NCBI RefSeq assembly: GCF_040459645.1
Contig: NZ_JARVHQ010000001.1
Span: 124,001 to 188,000, forward strand
Length of the DNA: 64,000 bases
Source: Bacillus cereus group sp. RP43
GTDB taxonomy: Bacteria > Bacillota > Bacilli > Bacillales > Bacillaceae_G
Reading direction: 5' to 3'
Shown here: positions 18,386 to 27,133 of the stretch, piece by piece
Layout: each line of letters starts with the position of its first letter
Numbering within the stretch: the stretch's first letter is position 1
The notes under the pieces: generated by a model
The model's database searches: none
What the model saw: only the letters and a program-made list of their open reading frames with translations
Told to the model about the DNA's origin: nothing
Program-made: the position numbers and the translations under genes

Positions 18386-18758
18386 ATTGAATTGTATAAG
18401 TAACAGAAAAGCTAACAAGACTGTAGTAAACGAAAGGTGCATGAAATTGAACATATATATTCCCATCTGTTTTTGCGGTAAAAATTCTCCCATAACCATC
18501 AGAATAACGTCCGATGAGATTATTATTTGTATCGTAAATGCTGTAACTAGGGGTTTTACTATTAGGATGAATTGTTAGCTCTTGTCCTTTTTTAAGGTAA
18601 ATTGGTTCTTTTTCAGAGCTACTGCCAGTTTGAATAGAATAAAATTTTGTGAAGTTTTGTTCTTGAGTAGCTGCAGCAGCCTTTGTTTCAGGAATAAAAG
18701 CGGTAGCTCCTGTAACACCTGCTAAAGTCAACGCGCCTGCTAGAATAATTTTTTTCAT
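18384..18758 (-). CDS. Small exported protein of unknown function, candidate PlcR-regulon member
   Basis: 124 aa with a clear Sec signal peptide (KK, hydrophobic core 5-20, AxA-type region around residues 26-31). The mature part is rich in Tyr/Ser/Thr and predicted all-beta (IYLKKGQELTIHP, PSYSIYDTNNNLIGRYSDG), with no cysteine, LPxTG or known domain. AAGGAGGC ribosome-binding site. A near-perfect PlcR box lies 77 bp upstream. I do not recognise the family; a secreted beta-sandwich or ligand-binding protein is a guess only. Confidence 0.75.
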   Translation of the reverse strand: MKKIILAGALTLAGVTGATAFIPETKAAAATQEQNFTKFYSIQTGSSSEKEPIYLKKGQELTIHPNSKTPSYSIYDTNNNLIGRYSDGYGRIFTAKTDGNIYVQFHAPFVYYSLVSFSVTYTIQ

Positions 18759-18834
18759 AGTAGAAAAGCCTCCTTATTAGTTGTAATCATTTTCGTTACA
18801 GTTAATATTGTATACGATAATTAATAGGAGAAAA

Positions 18835-18850
18835 TATGCGTTTATGCATA
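18835..18850. promoter_or_regulatory. PlcR box (one mismatch) upstream of the exported protein
   Basis: TATGCGTTTATGCATA matches TATGNANNNNTNCATA except position 6 (G for A). A minus-strand -10-like TACAAT occurs 22 bp downstream (18807-18812). Confidence 0.6.
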
Positions 18851-18861
18851 TATATTTTTTC

Positions 18862-18903
18862 TCAATAAAAAACCACCGAAGAGATCGATGGTTTACGTAT
18901 TAT
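18862..18903 (-). terminator. Terminator after the M28 aminopeptidase
   Basis: On the minus strand AAACCATCGA - TCTC - TTCGGTGGTTT followed by TTTATTG. Confidence 0.75.
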
Positions 18904-20303
18904 TAAGCAGCTTTTTGCCCTATTTGAGTAACAGGTTTTTGAAGAGTGTTATAAACACCAGTTCCGATAATTTCTAATGCCATTTTCATACGTTCTGGTG
19001 AAATGTTCTCAAATACGTTATCTTGAGGCGTGTGATATACCTTTTCGATATGATAGATTAATGGATTCCAACTATCGACGCCCATCCAAATAAATAGTGC
19101 AGAAGGAATACCCACTTCAGCAAATGGTACGTGATCACTAGAGCCAAATTTCCCTTGAAGAACGAGATTATTATTTAATTGCTTACCTGCATGTAAGGCA
19201 GCATCTGTTACAAGGTTTGTTGAGCCATCAGGAGTCATTGCATATAAATTCTTTGCTTTATCATAGTTTGTTGCAACCATGTCGGCGTTAAAAACACCTA
19301 AAATTCGATCGCGTTCCTTTTGGGACAGACTATTAACATAATAATCAGAGCCAAGTAAGCCGGTTTCCTCAGAACCAAAAGCAATAAAACGAATTTCTTT
19401 ATCAGTTTCTACATTTTGAAAAGCATGAGCTAATTCTAATACTAATCCTGTACCAGAAGCATTATCATTTGCCCCAGGTGCTCCAACGACACTATCATAG
19501 TGTGAACTTACAACGACAGCTTTTTCATTACCTGTACTATTTTTTGGTTTCTTTTTAGCGATGACATTTAGGGATGTTAAATTAGATTCATGTCTCGCTT
19601 TTAGGGAAAGAATTGTTGTCTCCTTTGTAGCGATTTCTTCTTTAAACGCATTTCCTTGAGCATAAGCAAGACCAAAGACAGGGATAGACTGCTTTTTAGT
19701 TAAGCGAGGATTAAAGGTTTGTCCGTAGTTTCCACGACCTCCAATTAAACTGTATAAAAGAACACCTTTTGCCCCTTTACTAACAGCATTTTCAACTTGC
19801 TTATTATAATCTGCTACTGTTGCACCTCTTTCGAATAAAACAATTTTTCCATTTACCTCATTTGGAATATCGTCCAATTTTGTACCACCTTGAACAAAAA
19901 TAAGCGGAGCTGTAACAGCTTCTGTAGAAATTAGTGAATTGGGAGCAGCACCAGCTTGCCAATTACGCTTTGTCCCTAATGGTGATTCGATAAATCCAAC
20001 GTATTGATCCGGCACTTGAAAGGGTTGATACTCTACTTCATATCCCATTGACTTAAGCTTCATGCCAACATAGCGAGAAGCCCATTCTTCTGATTTTGTA
20101 CCACCTGGACGGGGACCGATTGTTTCGGATAAGAAACGGATATGCTCGATAGCGCGGTTTGCATCAACTTGTTTTGTAATAGGTGGAGTCTGTGTAATTT
20201 CTGACGTGGAATCAGCTTTTGCTTGTCCGATTGGAGCTAAGCTAACGGCGAGTGATACAGCAAGCAAGGAGCTTACTATTTTTTGTTTCAGTGATTTTCT
20301 CAT
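18903..20303 (-). CDS. Secreted M28 zinc aminopeptidase with PA domain (YwaD-like)
   Basis: Exported leucyl/aminopeptidase-type enzyme, 466 aa from the ATG at 20303 (GAGAGGAA just upstream; a longer frame to 20342 lacks a site). Signal peptide ends near AKA at about residue 30. A protease-associated domain spans about 120-230 and the M28 catalytic domain about 245-455. Zinc ligands and catalytic residues are visible in SSHYDSVVGAPGANDNASG, EETG, NADM and GSSDHVPF. The perfect PlcR box at 20423-20438 suggests virulence-linked expression for extracellular peptide use. Confidence 0.92.
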   Translation of the reverse strand: MRKSLKQKIVSSLLAVSLAVSLAPIGQAKADSTSEITQTPPITKQVDANRAIEHIRFLSETIGPRPGGTKSEEWASRYVGMKLKSMGYEVEYQPFQVPDQYVGFIESPLGTKRNWQAGAAPNSLISTEAVTAPLIFVQGGTKLDDIPNEVNGKIVLFERGATVADYNKQVENAVSKGAKGVLLYSLIGGRGNYGQTFNPRLTKKQSIPVFGLAYAQGNAFKEEIATKETTILSLKARHESNLTSLNVIAKKKPKNSTGNEKAVVVSSHYDSVVGAPGANDNASGTGLVLELAHAFQNVETDKEIRFIAFGSEETGLLGSDYYVNSLSQKERDRILGVFNADMVATNYDKAKNLYAMTPDGSTNLVTDAALHAGKQLNNNLVLQGKFGSSDHVPFAEVGIPSALFIWMGVDSWNPLIYHIEKVYHTPQDNVFENISPERMKMALEIIGTGVYNTLQKPVTQIGQKAA

Positions 20304-20422
20304 TTTTTCCTCTCCCATTCTTCTATTCTCTCTGACTGACAAAAGAAGACGGATAACGACCTTATTTTACCTTTATATATCTGAATTTTCAATAAATGTA
20401 TGTTGAGAAATAAAAAACGCTA

Positions 20423-20438
20423 TATGCACATTTGCATA
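20423..20438. promoter_or_regulatory. Perfect PlcR box upstream of the M28 aminopeptidase
   Basis: TATGCACATTTGCATA fits TATGNANNNNTNCATA at every fixed position, about 120 bp upstream of the aminopeptidase start on the minus strand. Confidence 0.85.
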
Positions 20439-20796
20439 TTTTTAGCGGATATATGTATGCTATCATTTTAAATGAAGGATCGCTTTCTGTTTTGAAGGCT
20501 CCTACATTGCATGAATCTAGTGTACCCAAACTTTAGATTATGTAGGGAAAAGAGATCCGTTATAGGATTTCTTTTCTTTTGTTTTGTTTGAATCATGTGA
20601 TGGTAACTATGTTTCCGCATTTCATAATTATCATCAGTGATATATGTAAGGCATCCATATGAAAATACGAGGCTGTTCAAGAGTTTTCCGTACTTTTGGA
20701 CAGCCTCACCCCGTTAAAAAGGTGATACTTTGATGTATCACCTTTTTATTTGTATAAGCTTTCTGTTTATATGGATGTTACATACTTAAAAATAAT
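20439..20796. other. Gene-free spacer with two hairpins
   Basis: No supported gene. GAGGCTGT/ACAGCCTC (20669-20707) and a perfect 13-bp stem AAAAAGGTGATAC/GTATCACCTTTTT (20716-20747) followed by ATTTG are present, both terminator-like. A CCTACAT/ATGTAGG pair at about 20499-20545 could be the trace of a decayed mobile element; there is no transposase. Confidence 0.45.
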
Positions 20797-20846
20797 AAAA
20801 AACAGCCGCTTTAGTAGAAGGAATCTACAAAACGACTGTTTTTTAT
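20797..20846 (-). terminator. Terminator after map
   Basis: Imperfect long stem AAAAAACAG...CTGTTTTTT enclosing GTAGA/TCTAC, at the minus-strand map stop. Confidence 0.8.
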
Positions 20847-21592
20847 TATAGTTGAGTTAAAATAATTGGCTCGCTACGAGTGACAACAACTGTATGTTCA
20901 CATTGTGCAACAAGGCTTTTATCTGGTGTAACGAATGTCCAACCATCATCACCGCGCTCAATAATATGATCAGCTTTCATAGAGATGAATGGTTCTACAG
21001 CGATAACAAGGCCGTCTTTTAGAAGTGCATTATCCATTGGATCATAGTAGCTTAAGATGTGATTTGGGGCTTCGTGTAAGCTAAGACCAATGCCGTGACC
21101 AGTTAAGTTTTGAATAACGTTATATCCATTTTTATGTGCAAAGTTAGAAACAGCACGACCAATTTGATTTTGTTTTGATCCAGCTTTTACCTTTTTCATT
21201 GCTTCCCAAAATGAGTCTACTGCTGCTTGGCAAAGCTTTTCTTTTTCTTCATCTTCTCCAAGAACAAAGGAGATACCTGTATCTGCATAATAGCCGTCAA
21301 GTGCTGCTGATACGTCTACGTTTACTAAGTCACCTTCTTTTAATACACGATCTCCTGGAATGCCGTGAGCAACTTCTTCGTTCACACTAATGCAGGTTAC
21401 ACCTGGGAATTTATATTCTTTTTCAGGTGCTGACATAGCACCGTGCTCATCTAATACTTTTTTACCAATTAAATCAAGCTCTTTCGTTGTCATACCTGGC
21501 TTCGCTTGCTTTTTCATTTCTTCGCGTGCAAGTGCAACGATGCGGCCGATTTTTCGTAAACCTTCTAAATCTTGTTCATTACGAATAATCAT
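20846..21592 (-). CDS. map: Type I methionine aminopeptidase (second-copy type, YflG-like)
   Basis: Removes N-terminal methionine from nascent proteins. 248 aa from the ATG at 21592, preceded by GAGGAAGGA; a longer frame to 21673 has no site and an unusual extension. Metal ligands are in VNVDVSAALDGYYADTG (two Asp), LTGHGIGLSLHE (His), AVEPF (Glu) and the C-terminal CEHTVVVT (Glu). It stands alone rather than next to secY/adk/infA, so it is the additional rather than the ribosomal-cluster copy. Confidence 0.93.
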   Translation of the reverse strand: MIIRNEQDLEGLRKIGRIVALAREEMKKQAKPGMTTKELDLIGKKVLDEHGAMSAPEKEYKFPGVTCISVNEEVAHGIPGDRVLKEGDLVNVDVSAALDGYYADTGISFVLGEDEEKEKLCQAAVDSFWEAMKKVKAGSKQNQIGRAVSNFAHKNGYNVIQNLTGHGIGLSLHEAPNHILSYYDPMDNALLKDGLVIAVEPFISMKADHIIERGDDGWTFVTPDKSLVAQCEHTVVVTRSEPIILTQL

Positions 21593-21797
21593 GAAAACCA
21601 CTGTCCTTCCTCGAATATATCTCTTATCCGATTGTATCATGTTTATTTTTGTACTGCTACTCGTGTGCGGCATGCGGGTTGATTCCTCTCATAAAGAATA
21701 CATGACAATTGTCATATGGATGTCATGACGCATCATACTGTTTCCTAACTTTTCCAGCGCATACAATGTAAATATAAGAAACGGCGGGGGTGGAGAG

Positions 21798-22700
21798 ATG
21801 GAAAAGATTATTGAAGTAAATGGTGTTTCTAAAACATTTAAACATAAAAAAGCAGTAAATAATGTTTCATTTCATGTGAATAAAGGGGAAATAGTAGCAT
21901 TACTTGGACCAAATGGTGCAGGGAAAACAACAATGATGTCCATGATGCTTGGATTAAAAGATCCAACCGAAGGAACGGTTTCTGTATTTGGAAAAAGCCC
22001 CAAGCATAGAGATGTTCGTAATAGCTTCGGTGCGATGCTACAAGAAGTAAGTGTTATTGATAGCATTTCAGTGGATGAAGCAATTGAGTTATTCCGTAGT
22101 TACTATACGAACCCGGTAGCGAAAGAAACATTACTACAATTATCAAATTTAGAATCAGAGCGAAAGCAAAGATGTGAGAAATTGTCAGGTGGACAAAAAA
22201 GAAGGTTAAACTTTGCGCTCGCACTTGCAGGAAATCCAGATTTGTTATTTTTAGATGAGCCGACAGTTGGAATGGATATTACGTCTCGAAGAACGTTTTG
22301 GGAAACGATTAGAAAATTAGCAGGTGAAGGGAAAACGATTATTTTAACGACACATTATTTAGAGGAAGCAGATGCGTTGGCGAATCGTATTTTATTGTTT
22401 GCGAACGGAAAGATTATCGCAGATGGTACACCGGATGAGATGAAAGCGACGATTTCTCGAAAAACGATTTCGTTTTATTCAAAGGAAAGCATTCCTACAA
22501 GGTTGCTAAAGGAATTGCCGAATGTAACAGAAGTACAGTCAAATGAAGGGCGGATTATTTTAACAACGGAGGATACTGATGCCACGTTACAAGCAATTTA
22601 TCAAAAGAACTTACCTGTAACAGATATTTCAGTTGAACGTGGAAGTCTGGATGAAGCATTTGAACAATTTGTCGCAAATCAAAAGGGGGAAATTGCATGA
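21798..22700 (+). CDS. yvfR: ABC transporter ATP-binding protein (YvfR)
   Basis: ATPase of an ABC-2 exporter, 300 aa. Walker A GPNGAGKTT is near residue 38, the LSGGQKRR signature near 133 and Walker B LLFLDEPTVGMD near 153, with a C-terminal extension (about 215-300) typical of drug/lantibiotic-type exporters. It overlaps the permease start (ATGA). The unit ABC ATPase, permease, kinase and regulator reproduces B. subtilis yvfR-yvfS-yvfT-yvfU. Substrate unknown. Confidence 0.9.
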   Translation: MEKIIEVNGVSKTFKHKKAVNNVSFHVNKGEIVALLGPNGAGKTTMMSMMLGLKDPTEGTVSVFGKSPKHRDVRNSFGAMLQEVSVIDSISVDEAIELFRSYYTNPVAKETLLQLSNLESERKQRCEKLSGGQKRRLNFALALAGNPDLLFLDEPTVGMDITSRRTFWETIRKLAGEGKTIILTTHYLEEADALANRILLFANGKIIADGTPDEMKATISRKTISFYSKESIPTRLLKELPNVTEVQSNEGRIILTTEDTDATLQAIYQKNLPVTDISVERGSLDEAFEQFVANQKGEIA

Positions 22701-23431
22701 GAGCTTTATGGATGCAATGCAAAATAGAAATTTTACGTACGTTTCGTAATAAATTATTTATCTTTTTCTCATTATTAATGCCAGTTATGTTTTACTACAT
22801 TTTCACAAATGTCGTTCAAGTGCCACAAAACGGAGATGCTTGGAAAGCACATTATTTAATCTCAATGGCGACTTTTAGCATTGTAGGAACGGCACTTTTT
22901 AGTTTTGGTGTGAGAATCTCTCAAGAAAAAGGGCAAGGATGGACACATCTTCTAAAAATTACACCACTTCCAGAGGGGGCATATTTAACAGCAAAGATTA
23001 TTGCCCAAACGGTAGTAAATGCTTTTTCAATCTTAGTTATTTTTATGGCAGGGATATTAATTAATCATGTGGAGTTAACAGTAGGACAATGGATTAGTGC
23101 CGGATTATGGTTATTATTAGGTGTTACACCATTTCTAGCGTTAGGAACAGTGATCGGTTCCATTAAGAAGGCAGATGCAGCTGCTGGCTTAGCGAATATT
23201 TTAAATATGAGTTTAGCTGTAATTGGCGGGTTATGGATGCCGATTGAAGTATTCCCTAAAATATTAAGAACGATTGGTGAGTGGACACCGACATATCATT
23301 TCGGAAGCGGGGCATGGGATATTGTAGCCGGGAAGTCAGTTGGTTGGGAAAATATCGCGGTACTAGGAGGTTATTTCCTTATATTTGTTGTTGTATCAAT
23401 ATATATAAGAAAAAGACAGGAAGCGGTATAA
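22697..23431 (+). CDS. yvfS: ABC-2 type transporter permease (YvfS)
   Basis: Membrane subunit partnering the upstream ATPase, 244 aa with six predicted membrane segments. Starts within the yvfR stop (ATGA overlap) and is followed with no gap by the kinase gene (TAAATG), so all four genes form one coupled operon. Confidence 0.9.
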   Translation: MRALWMQCKIEILRTFRNKLFIFFSLLMPVMFYYIFTNVVQVPQNGDAWKAHYLISMATFSIVGTALFSFGVRISQEKGQGWTHLLKITPLPEGAYLTAKIIAQTVVNAFSILVIFMAGILINHVELTVGQWISAGLWLLLGVTPFLALGTVIGSIKKADAAAGLANILNMSLAVIGGLWMPIEVFPKILRTIGEWTPTYHFGSGAWDIVAGKSVGWENIAVLGGYFLIFVVVSIYIRKRQEAV

Positions 23432-24562
23432 ATGATAGAGAAGAAGAGGTTTGAAGTTTTTCCGAAACAGATGGGTTTCTTCCCATATATGTGGTTAGTG
23501 TATCTGTTATTTCCAATTTATAATTTAACACAAGTATCAGGGGGGAAGCTTGCAATAGGGATCGGTATGTTGATGGTTTTCATCGTCACATACCGTCAAC
23601 TGTATTTTGTGCAGAGGACGTTCATTTTGTGGGCGTGTATTCAAATGTTACTAACCTTTTTATTTGCTGTATTTTATAATCCTTTCATGATTTTCTTTGG
23701 ATTTTTTACGGCAAGTGCGATGGGATTTGCGCCAAGTAAAAAAGTATTTCGATTGATGTGGGGCCTGTTAATTGTAATGCTGGGAGCTTTTATATTTGTA
23801 AACTTTAATCAATTAACAACTACAAGTTTAGTGAATATCGTTCCGATGTTTATTTTAATGCTTCTTACGCCATTTGGGATGCGTAATTTTAATCAAAAAA
23901 AGATGTTGAAAAATCAATTAAACGAAGCAAATGAACAAATTAAAGACTTAGTAAAACGTGAAGAACGGCAGCGAATCGCAAGAGATCTTCATGACACGTT
24001 AGGGCATACGTTATCTCTTATTACTTTAAAAAGCCAGCTCGTGGAGAAGTTAATTGTGAAAAATCCAGAGCGTGCAAGTATGGAAGCGAAGGAAATTACA
24101 CAAACATCTCGTACAGCTTTAAAGCAGTTAAGAGAGTTAATTTCTGATATGCGTATGATTACAGTGGAAGAAGAATTAGAGCAAATAAAGGCAATTTTAC
24201 AAGCTGCTAATATTGAATTAGAAGTAAAGCAAGAAGCAAGTTCAAGTTCGTTATCACCAATTGAACAAAATATTGTTGGGATGTGTTTGCGTGAGGCAGT
24301 GACGAATGTTGTAAAGCATAGTCAGGCAACGCGGTGCACAGTCTCTGTATTAGAATCACAAGGTGAGTTGATTTTGATCGTAGAAGATAACGGTATCGGT
24401 CTAGCAGATCAAAACCATGATGGAAATGGTATACGCGGTATGAAAGAGAGAATTGCTCTTATTGATGGATTTGTTGAACTGGATACGATAAATCCAGGGA
24501 CACTATTAACAGTAAAAGTTCCAGTTGTCATTAGAACAGGAAAAGATGAGGTGAGGGCATGA
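23432..24562 (+). CDS. yvfT: Sensor histidine kinase of the DesK/NarL class (YvfT)
   Basis: 376 aa. Four to five membrane segments (about 18-165), a short coiled coil, HisKA_3 with phospho-acceptor His187 in RIARDLHDTLGHTLSLI, and HATPase_c with N box REAVTNVVKHS and VEDNGIGL. No large extracellular loop, which is typical of intramembrane-sensing kinases that monitor an adjacent ABC transporter. It overlaps the regulator start by ATGA. In B. cereus the YvfTU system has been linked to plcR expression; plcR lies 2.5 kb downstream. Confidence 0.9.
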   Translation: MIEKKRFEVFPKQMGFFPYMWLVYLLFPIYNLTQVSGGKLAIGIGMLMVFIVTYRQLYFVQRTFILWACIQMLLTFLFAVFYNPFMIFFGFFTASAMGFAPSKKVFRLMWGLLIVMLGAFIFVNFNQLTTTSLVNIVPMFILMLLTPFGMRNFNQKKMLKNQLNEANEQIKDLVKREERQRIARDLHDTLGHTLSLITLKSQLVEKLIVKNPERASMEAKEITQTSRTALKQLRELISDMRMITVEEELEQIKAILQAANIELEVKQEASSSSLSPIEQNIVGMCLREAVTNVVKHSQATRCTVSVLESQGELILIVEDNGIGLADQNHDGNGIRGMKERIALIDGFVELDTINPGTLLTVKVPVVIRTGKDEVRA

Positions 24563-25161
24563 TTCGAATTATTATTGCAGAAGATCAACGGATGCTTCGA
24601 GGGGCATTAGGAGCCCTACTTGATCTAGAAGATGATATTGAAGTAATTGGGCAAGCTGCAAATGGGGAAGAGGCGCTAAAATTAATTGAATCGCTAAAAC
24701 CCGATATAAGTATTATGGATATTGAAATGCCGATTCAAAGTGGATTAGATGTTGCTGAAACTTTAAAGAAAGAAAAATCGGCATGCAAAGTAATGATTTT
24801 AACAACATTTGCTCGCCCAGGGTATTTTGAACGAGCAATGAAAGCTGGCGTGCATGGGTATTTGTTAAAGGATAGCCCGAGTGAAGATTTAGCTGCAGCA
24901 ATTCGTAATGTGATGAAAGGAAAACGGGAGATCTCTCAAGATTTAATGTTTGGCTTATGGCAGGAGCAAAATCCGTTATCAGATCGTGAAAAAGAATTGC
25001 TTTTACTCGCGAAAGAAGGAAAGACGGCAAATGAAATTGCGAAGGCACTTTATCTTTCACCTGGTACAGTACGTAATTATATTTCTGAAGTGTTAACGAA
25101 GCTTGATGCAAAAAATAGAATTGAGGCAATTACAATTGCAGAAGAAAAGGGCTGGATATAA
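24559..25161 (+). CDS. yvfU: NarL/LuxR-type response regulator (YvfU)
   Basis: 200 aa. The receiver domain has the acidic pocket Glu8-Asp9, phospho-acceptor Asp54 (IMDIEMP) and Lys in LLKDSP. The C-terminal LuxR-type HTH (about 137-195) includes the LSDREKELLLLAKEGKTANEIA entry. Cognate partner of YvfT. A strong terminator shared with nprB follows immediately. Confidence 0.92.
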   Translation: MIRIIIAEDQRMLRGALGALLDLEDDIEVIGQAANGEEALKLIESLKPDISIMDIEMPIQSGLDVAETLKKEKSACKVMILTTFARPGYFERAMKAGVHGYLLKDSPSEDLAAAIRNVMKGKREISQDLMFGLWQEQNPLSDREKELLLLAKEGKTANEIAKALYLSPGTVRNYISEVLTKLDAKNRIEAITIAEEKGWI

Positions 25162-25198
25162 AAAAGAAGTTTACCTATAGTCGGTAAACTTCTTTTTT
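25160..25198. terminator. Bidirectional terminator between yvfU and nprB
   Basis: Perfect 16-bp stem, A6 GAAGTTTACC / GGTAAACTTC T6, loop of 7 bases. Confidence 0.92.
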
Positions 25199-25200
25199 GC

Positions 25201-26961
25201 TTATTTTCCTTGTTGTACTTCTACTACTTTACTAATTTTTGCTAGTGCTTTATATCCATGTGCTTGGAAAGCCTTTTCGAATTCTGTCGATGTTGTATTG
25301 CCATATAAATCTTTTGCAGCTTGTACAATGTGAGATTGAAGTGATTCAAAATCTTCTGCTGAAGTTGCGTAGTTTTGCAATGCACGCATAATAACTTTAC
25401 TTACTTTTTCATTGCCTTGTTTTTGAACAGCAATCCCGTTGTATGTCTTACCCTCAGCTAATTGATATAATACGTGACTAATGATACCAGAATTTACATG
25501 CGACTCTTGATCATTTCCGTCATTATAGAAATCTTGTAAGTTTGTATATAGTTTGTTGCCACCGTCACCAATTTCCCTTGGGATGTCACGAATTGTTAGG
25601 CCGCCTAACGTATCACCCATAATCCAATTTCCTTTATCTTTCTTTACGTAATATTCTATTTGTGTACCCCAAAAATCTGCTAGACCTTCATTTAGCGCAG
25701 ATGTTTCAGCACTTGGATATCGCACAATTTTATTTTTCGTCGTACCACTAAATACAGCATGTCCAAATTCATGGGCTGTTACGTCAAGAGCAGAGGTTAA
25801 TTTTCCATTTAGCCCGTCACCAAAGACCATTTGATTCCAACCTGGATGCCAAAATGCATTTACATAGTTTTCTTTTACACCATCACTAACTTCAGTAGAA
25901 TCAAATCCGTGGACGCTAGCAACAACTTTTGAGTCTTTATTATCGTAACTTTTCAGATTATGTTCTTTCTTAAAATAGTCGTAAATATCACTCATATTTT
26001 TCATAACACCAGCTGCTTCTTTATCTAAGAAGTTAGAGTTGTCGCTTGAAATAAGTGTCCCTGGATAACCAGCTTGGCTATTGCCACCAAGGGAATCAGC
26101 ATAGTTTGCATTGTAAATATAAATACCATTCCCGCGGGATAAATCAGCTAAATAAAATTTTTCATCAGAGCCTTTCGCAATATTAAATAATACATTTTCT
26201 TGTAGCGCATTTTTCCCAGTTCCTTGTTCTTTCGCTGGTGATAGTTTAGGTGCTGTTACTTGATTAATAGTTTTATTCTCTTTATTTTTAATAAACTTTT
26301 CTTGGAAAAGTACTTCACCGGTTTGTAAGTCCATGATTGCATTTCCGTTTATAACTTGTTCATTGTTTTCATAAGTAAATGTAAGGACCGTTGCGTATGT
26401 ATAGTAGCCATCTTTTTTCTTATAAACTACCGTTTCGCTAGAAAATTCTGTTTCTTTCGCATCACTTGGAATTTGAAGTATATTGCGTAATTTAGATTTT
26501 ACTTCATTTTTCGACAAAAAATTTGTTATAGTAAGATTAAGTTGTTGGTCTAAATTTTGGGCAACTTTACCACTAACAGTTGTAATTACTCCATTTTTAT
26601 CTACTTTTACAATGAGATCTTGACCATATACTTTATAGTTTTTGTACGTTTGTGCAAGGCGTAATTCGGTTTGATTTTCTTTTGTTTCTTTATTTGTAGG
26701 TTGAAAATCGACATTCTTTTCAGTAGTAACTTGCTCTTGTTGAGCTTTAGCCCCATTTGCCTCACCTTTTAAATACTTTTTAGCAATATTCTCTTTTGTA
26801 TCGTTTTGAGGTTGTGTTAATTTTCCGATTGTTAAACCAGGCTGAGCAATTTCAACTTTTACTTCATTTTTATCTAGTTCTTGAGCGTGAATAGCTTCTG
26901 TTGATAAAGGACAAAGAAGGCCGAATGTAACGAAAGCACTAGCAAGTTTTCTATAATTCAT
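25201..26961 (-). CDS. nprB: Neutral metalloprotease NprB (thermolysin family M4)
   Basis: Secreted zinc endopeptidase precursor, 586 aa. Signal peptide (about 1-27, ending AIHAQ), FTP and PepSY propeptide regions (about 50-250), and an M4 catalytic domain. The zinc site is HEFGH at 397-401 with the third ligand in the NEGLADFWG motif; the C-terminal HVNSGIISHVLYQLAEG contains the active-site His. All catalytic residues are intact. It is transcribed divergently from plcR, sharing an intergenic region with a perfect PlcR box, which matches the known PlcR-dependence of nprB. Confidence 0.94.
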   Translation of the reverse strand: MNYRKLASAFVTFGLLCPLSTEAIHAQELDKNEVKVEIAQPGLTIGKLTQPQNDTKENIAKKYLKGEANGAKAQQEQVTTEKNVDFQPTNKETKENQTELRLAQTYKNYKVYGQDLIVKVDKNGVITTVSGKVAQNLDQQLNLTITNFLSKNEVKSKLRNILQIPSDAKETEFSSETVVYKKKDGYYTYATVLTFTYENNEQVINGNAIMDLQTGEVLFQEKFIKNKENKTINQVTAPKLSPAKEQGTGKNALQENVLFNIAKGSDEKFYLADLSRGNGIYIYNANYADSLGGNSQAGYPGTLISSDNSNFLDKEAAGVMKNMSDIYDYFKKEHNLKSYDNKDSKVVASVHGFDSTEVSDGVKENYVNAFWHPGWNQMVFGDGLNGKLTSALDVTAHEFGHAVFSGTTKNKIVRYPSAETSALNEGLADFWGTQIEYYVKKDKGNWIMGDTLGGLTIRDIPREIGDGGNKLYTNLQDFYNDGNDQESHVNSGIISHVLYQLAEGKTYNGIAVQKQGNEKVSKVIMRALQNYATSAEDFESLQSHIVQAAKDLYGNTTSTEFEKAFQAHGYKALAKISKVVEVQQGK

Positions 26962-27034
26962 CTATAACACTCCTAATCTTGTATTGTGTATGTGAGATGA
27001 ATTGTATGAGGAATTTGCGGAATTTTATATATAT

Positions 27035-27050
27035 TATGCATTATTTCATA
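27035..27050. promoter_or_regulatory. Perfect PlcR box in the nprB-plcR intergenic region
   Basis: TATGCATTATTTCATA fits TATGNANNNNTNCATA fully. It lies 74 bp from the nprB start and 84 bp from the plcR start, so it can serve both NprB induction and PlcR autoregulation. Confidence 0.9.
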
Positions 27051-27057
27051 TCAAAAA

Positions 27058-27091
27058 TTGTCGAATTCACATTATTGTAGTGGTATGACAA
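27058..27091. promoter_or_regulatory. Candidate Spo0A boxes in the plcR promoter
   Basis: TTGTCGAA at 27058-27065 contains the TGTCGAA core, and an inverted weaker copy (TTGTCATA on the minus strand, ending at 27091) follows. A TATAAT -10-like hexamer is at about 27112. Spo0A repression of plcR through such boxes is established for B. thuringiensis; the assignment here is by motif only. Confidence 0.6.
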
Positions 27092-27133
27092 CTTGAAAAA
27101 AATTAGATTGTTATAATGGGATGGTGAGTAAGT

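Noticed and set aside
20468..20680. Minus-strand 70-codon frame between the aminopeptidase and map genes
   Set aside because: No ribosome-binding site, random-looking composition, and it lies in an AT-rich spacer. Possibly part of decayed mobile DNA but not a gene.
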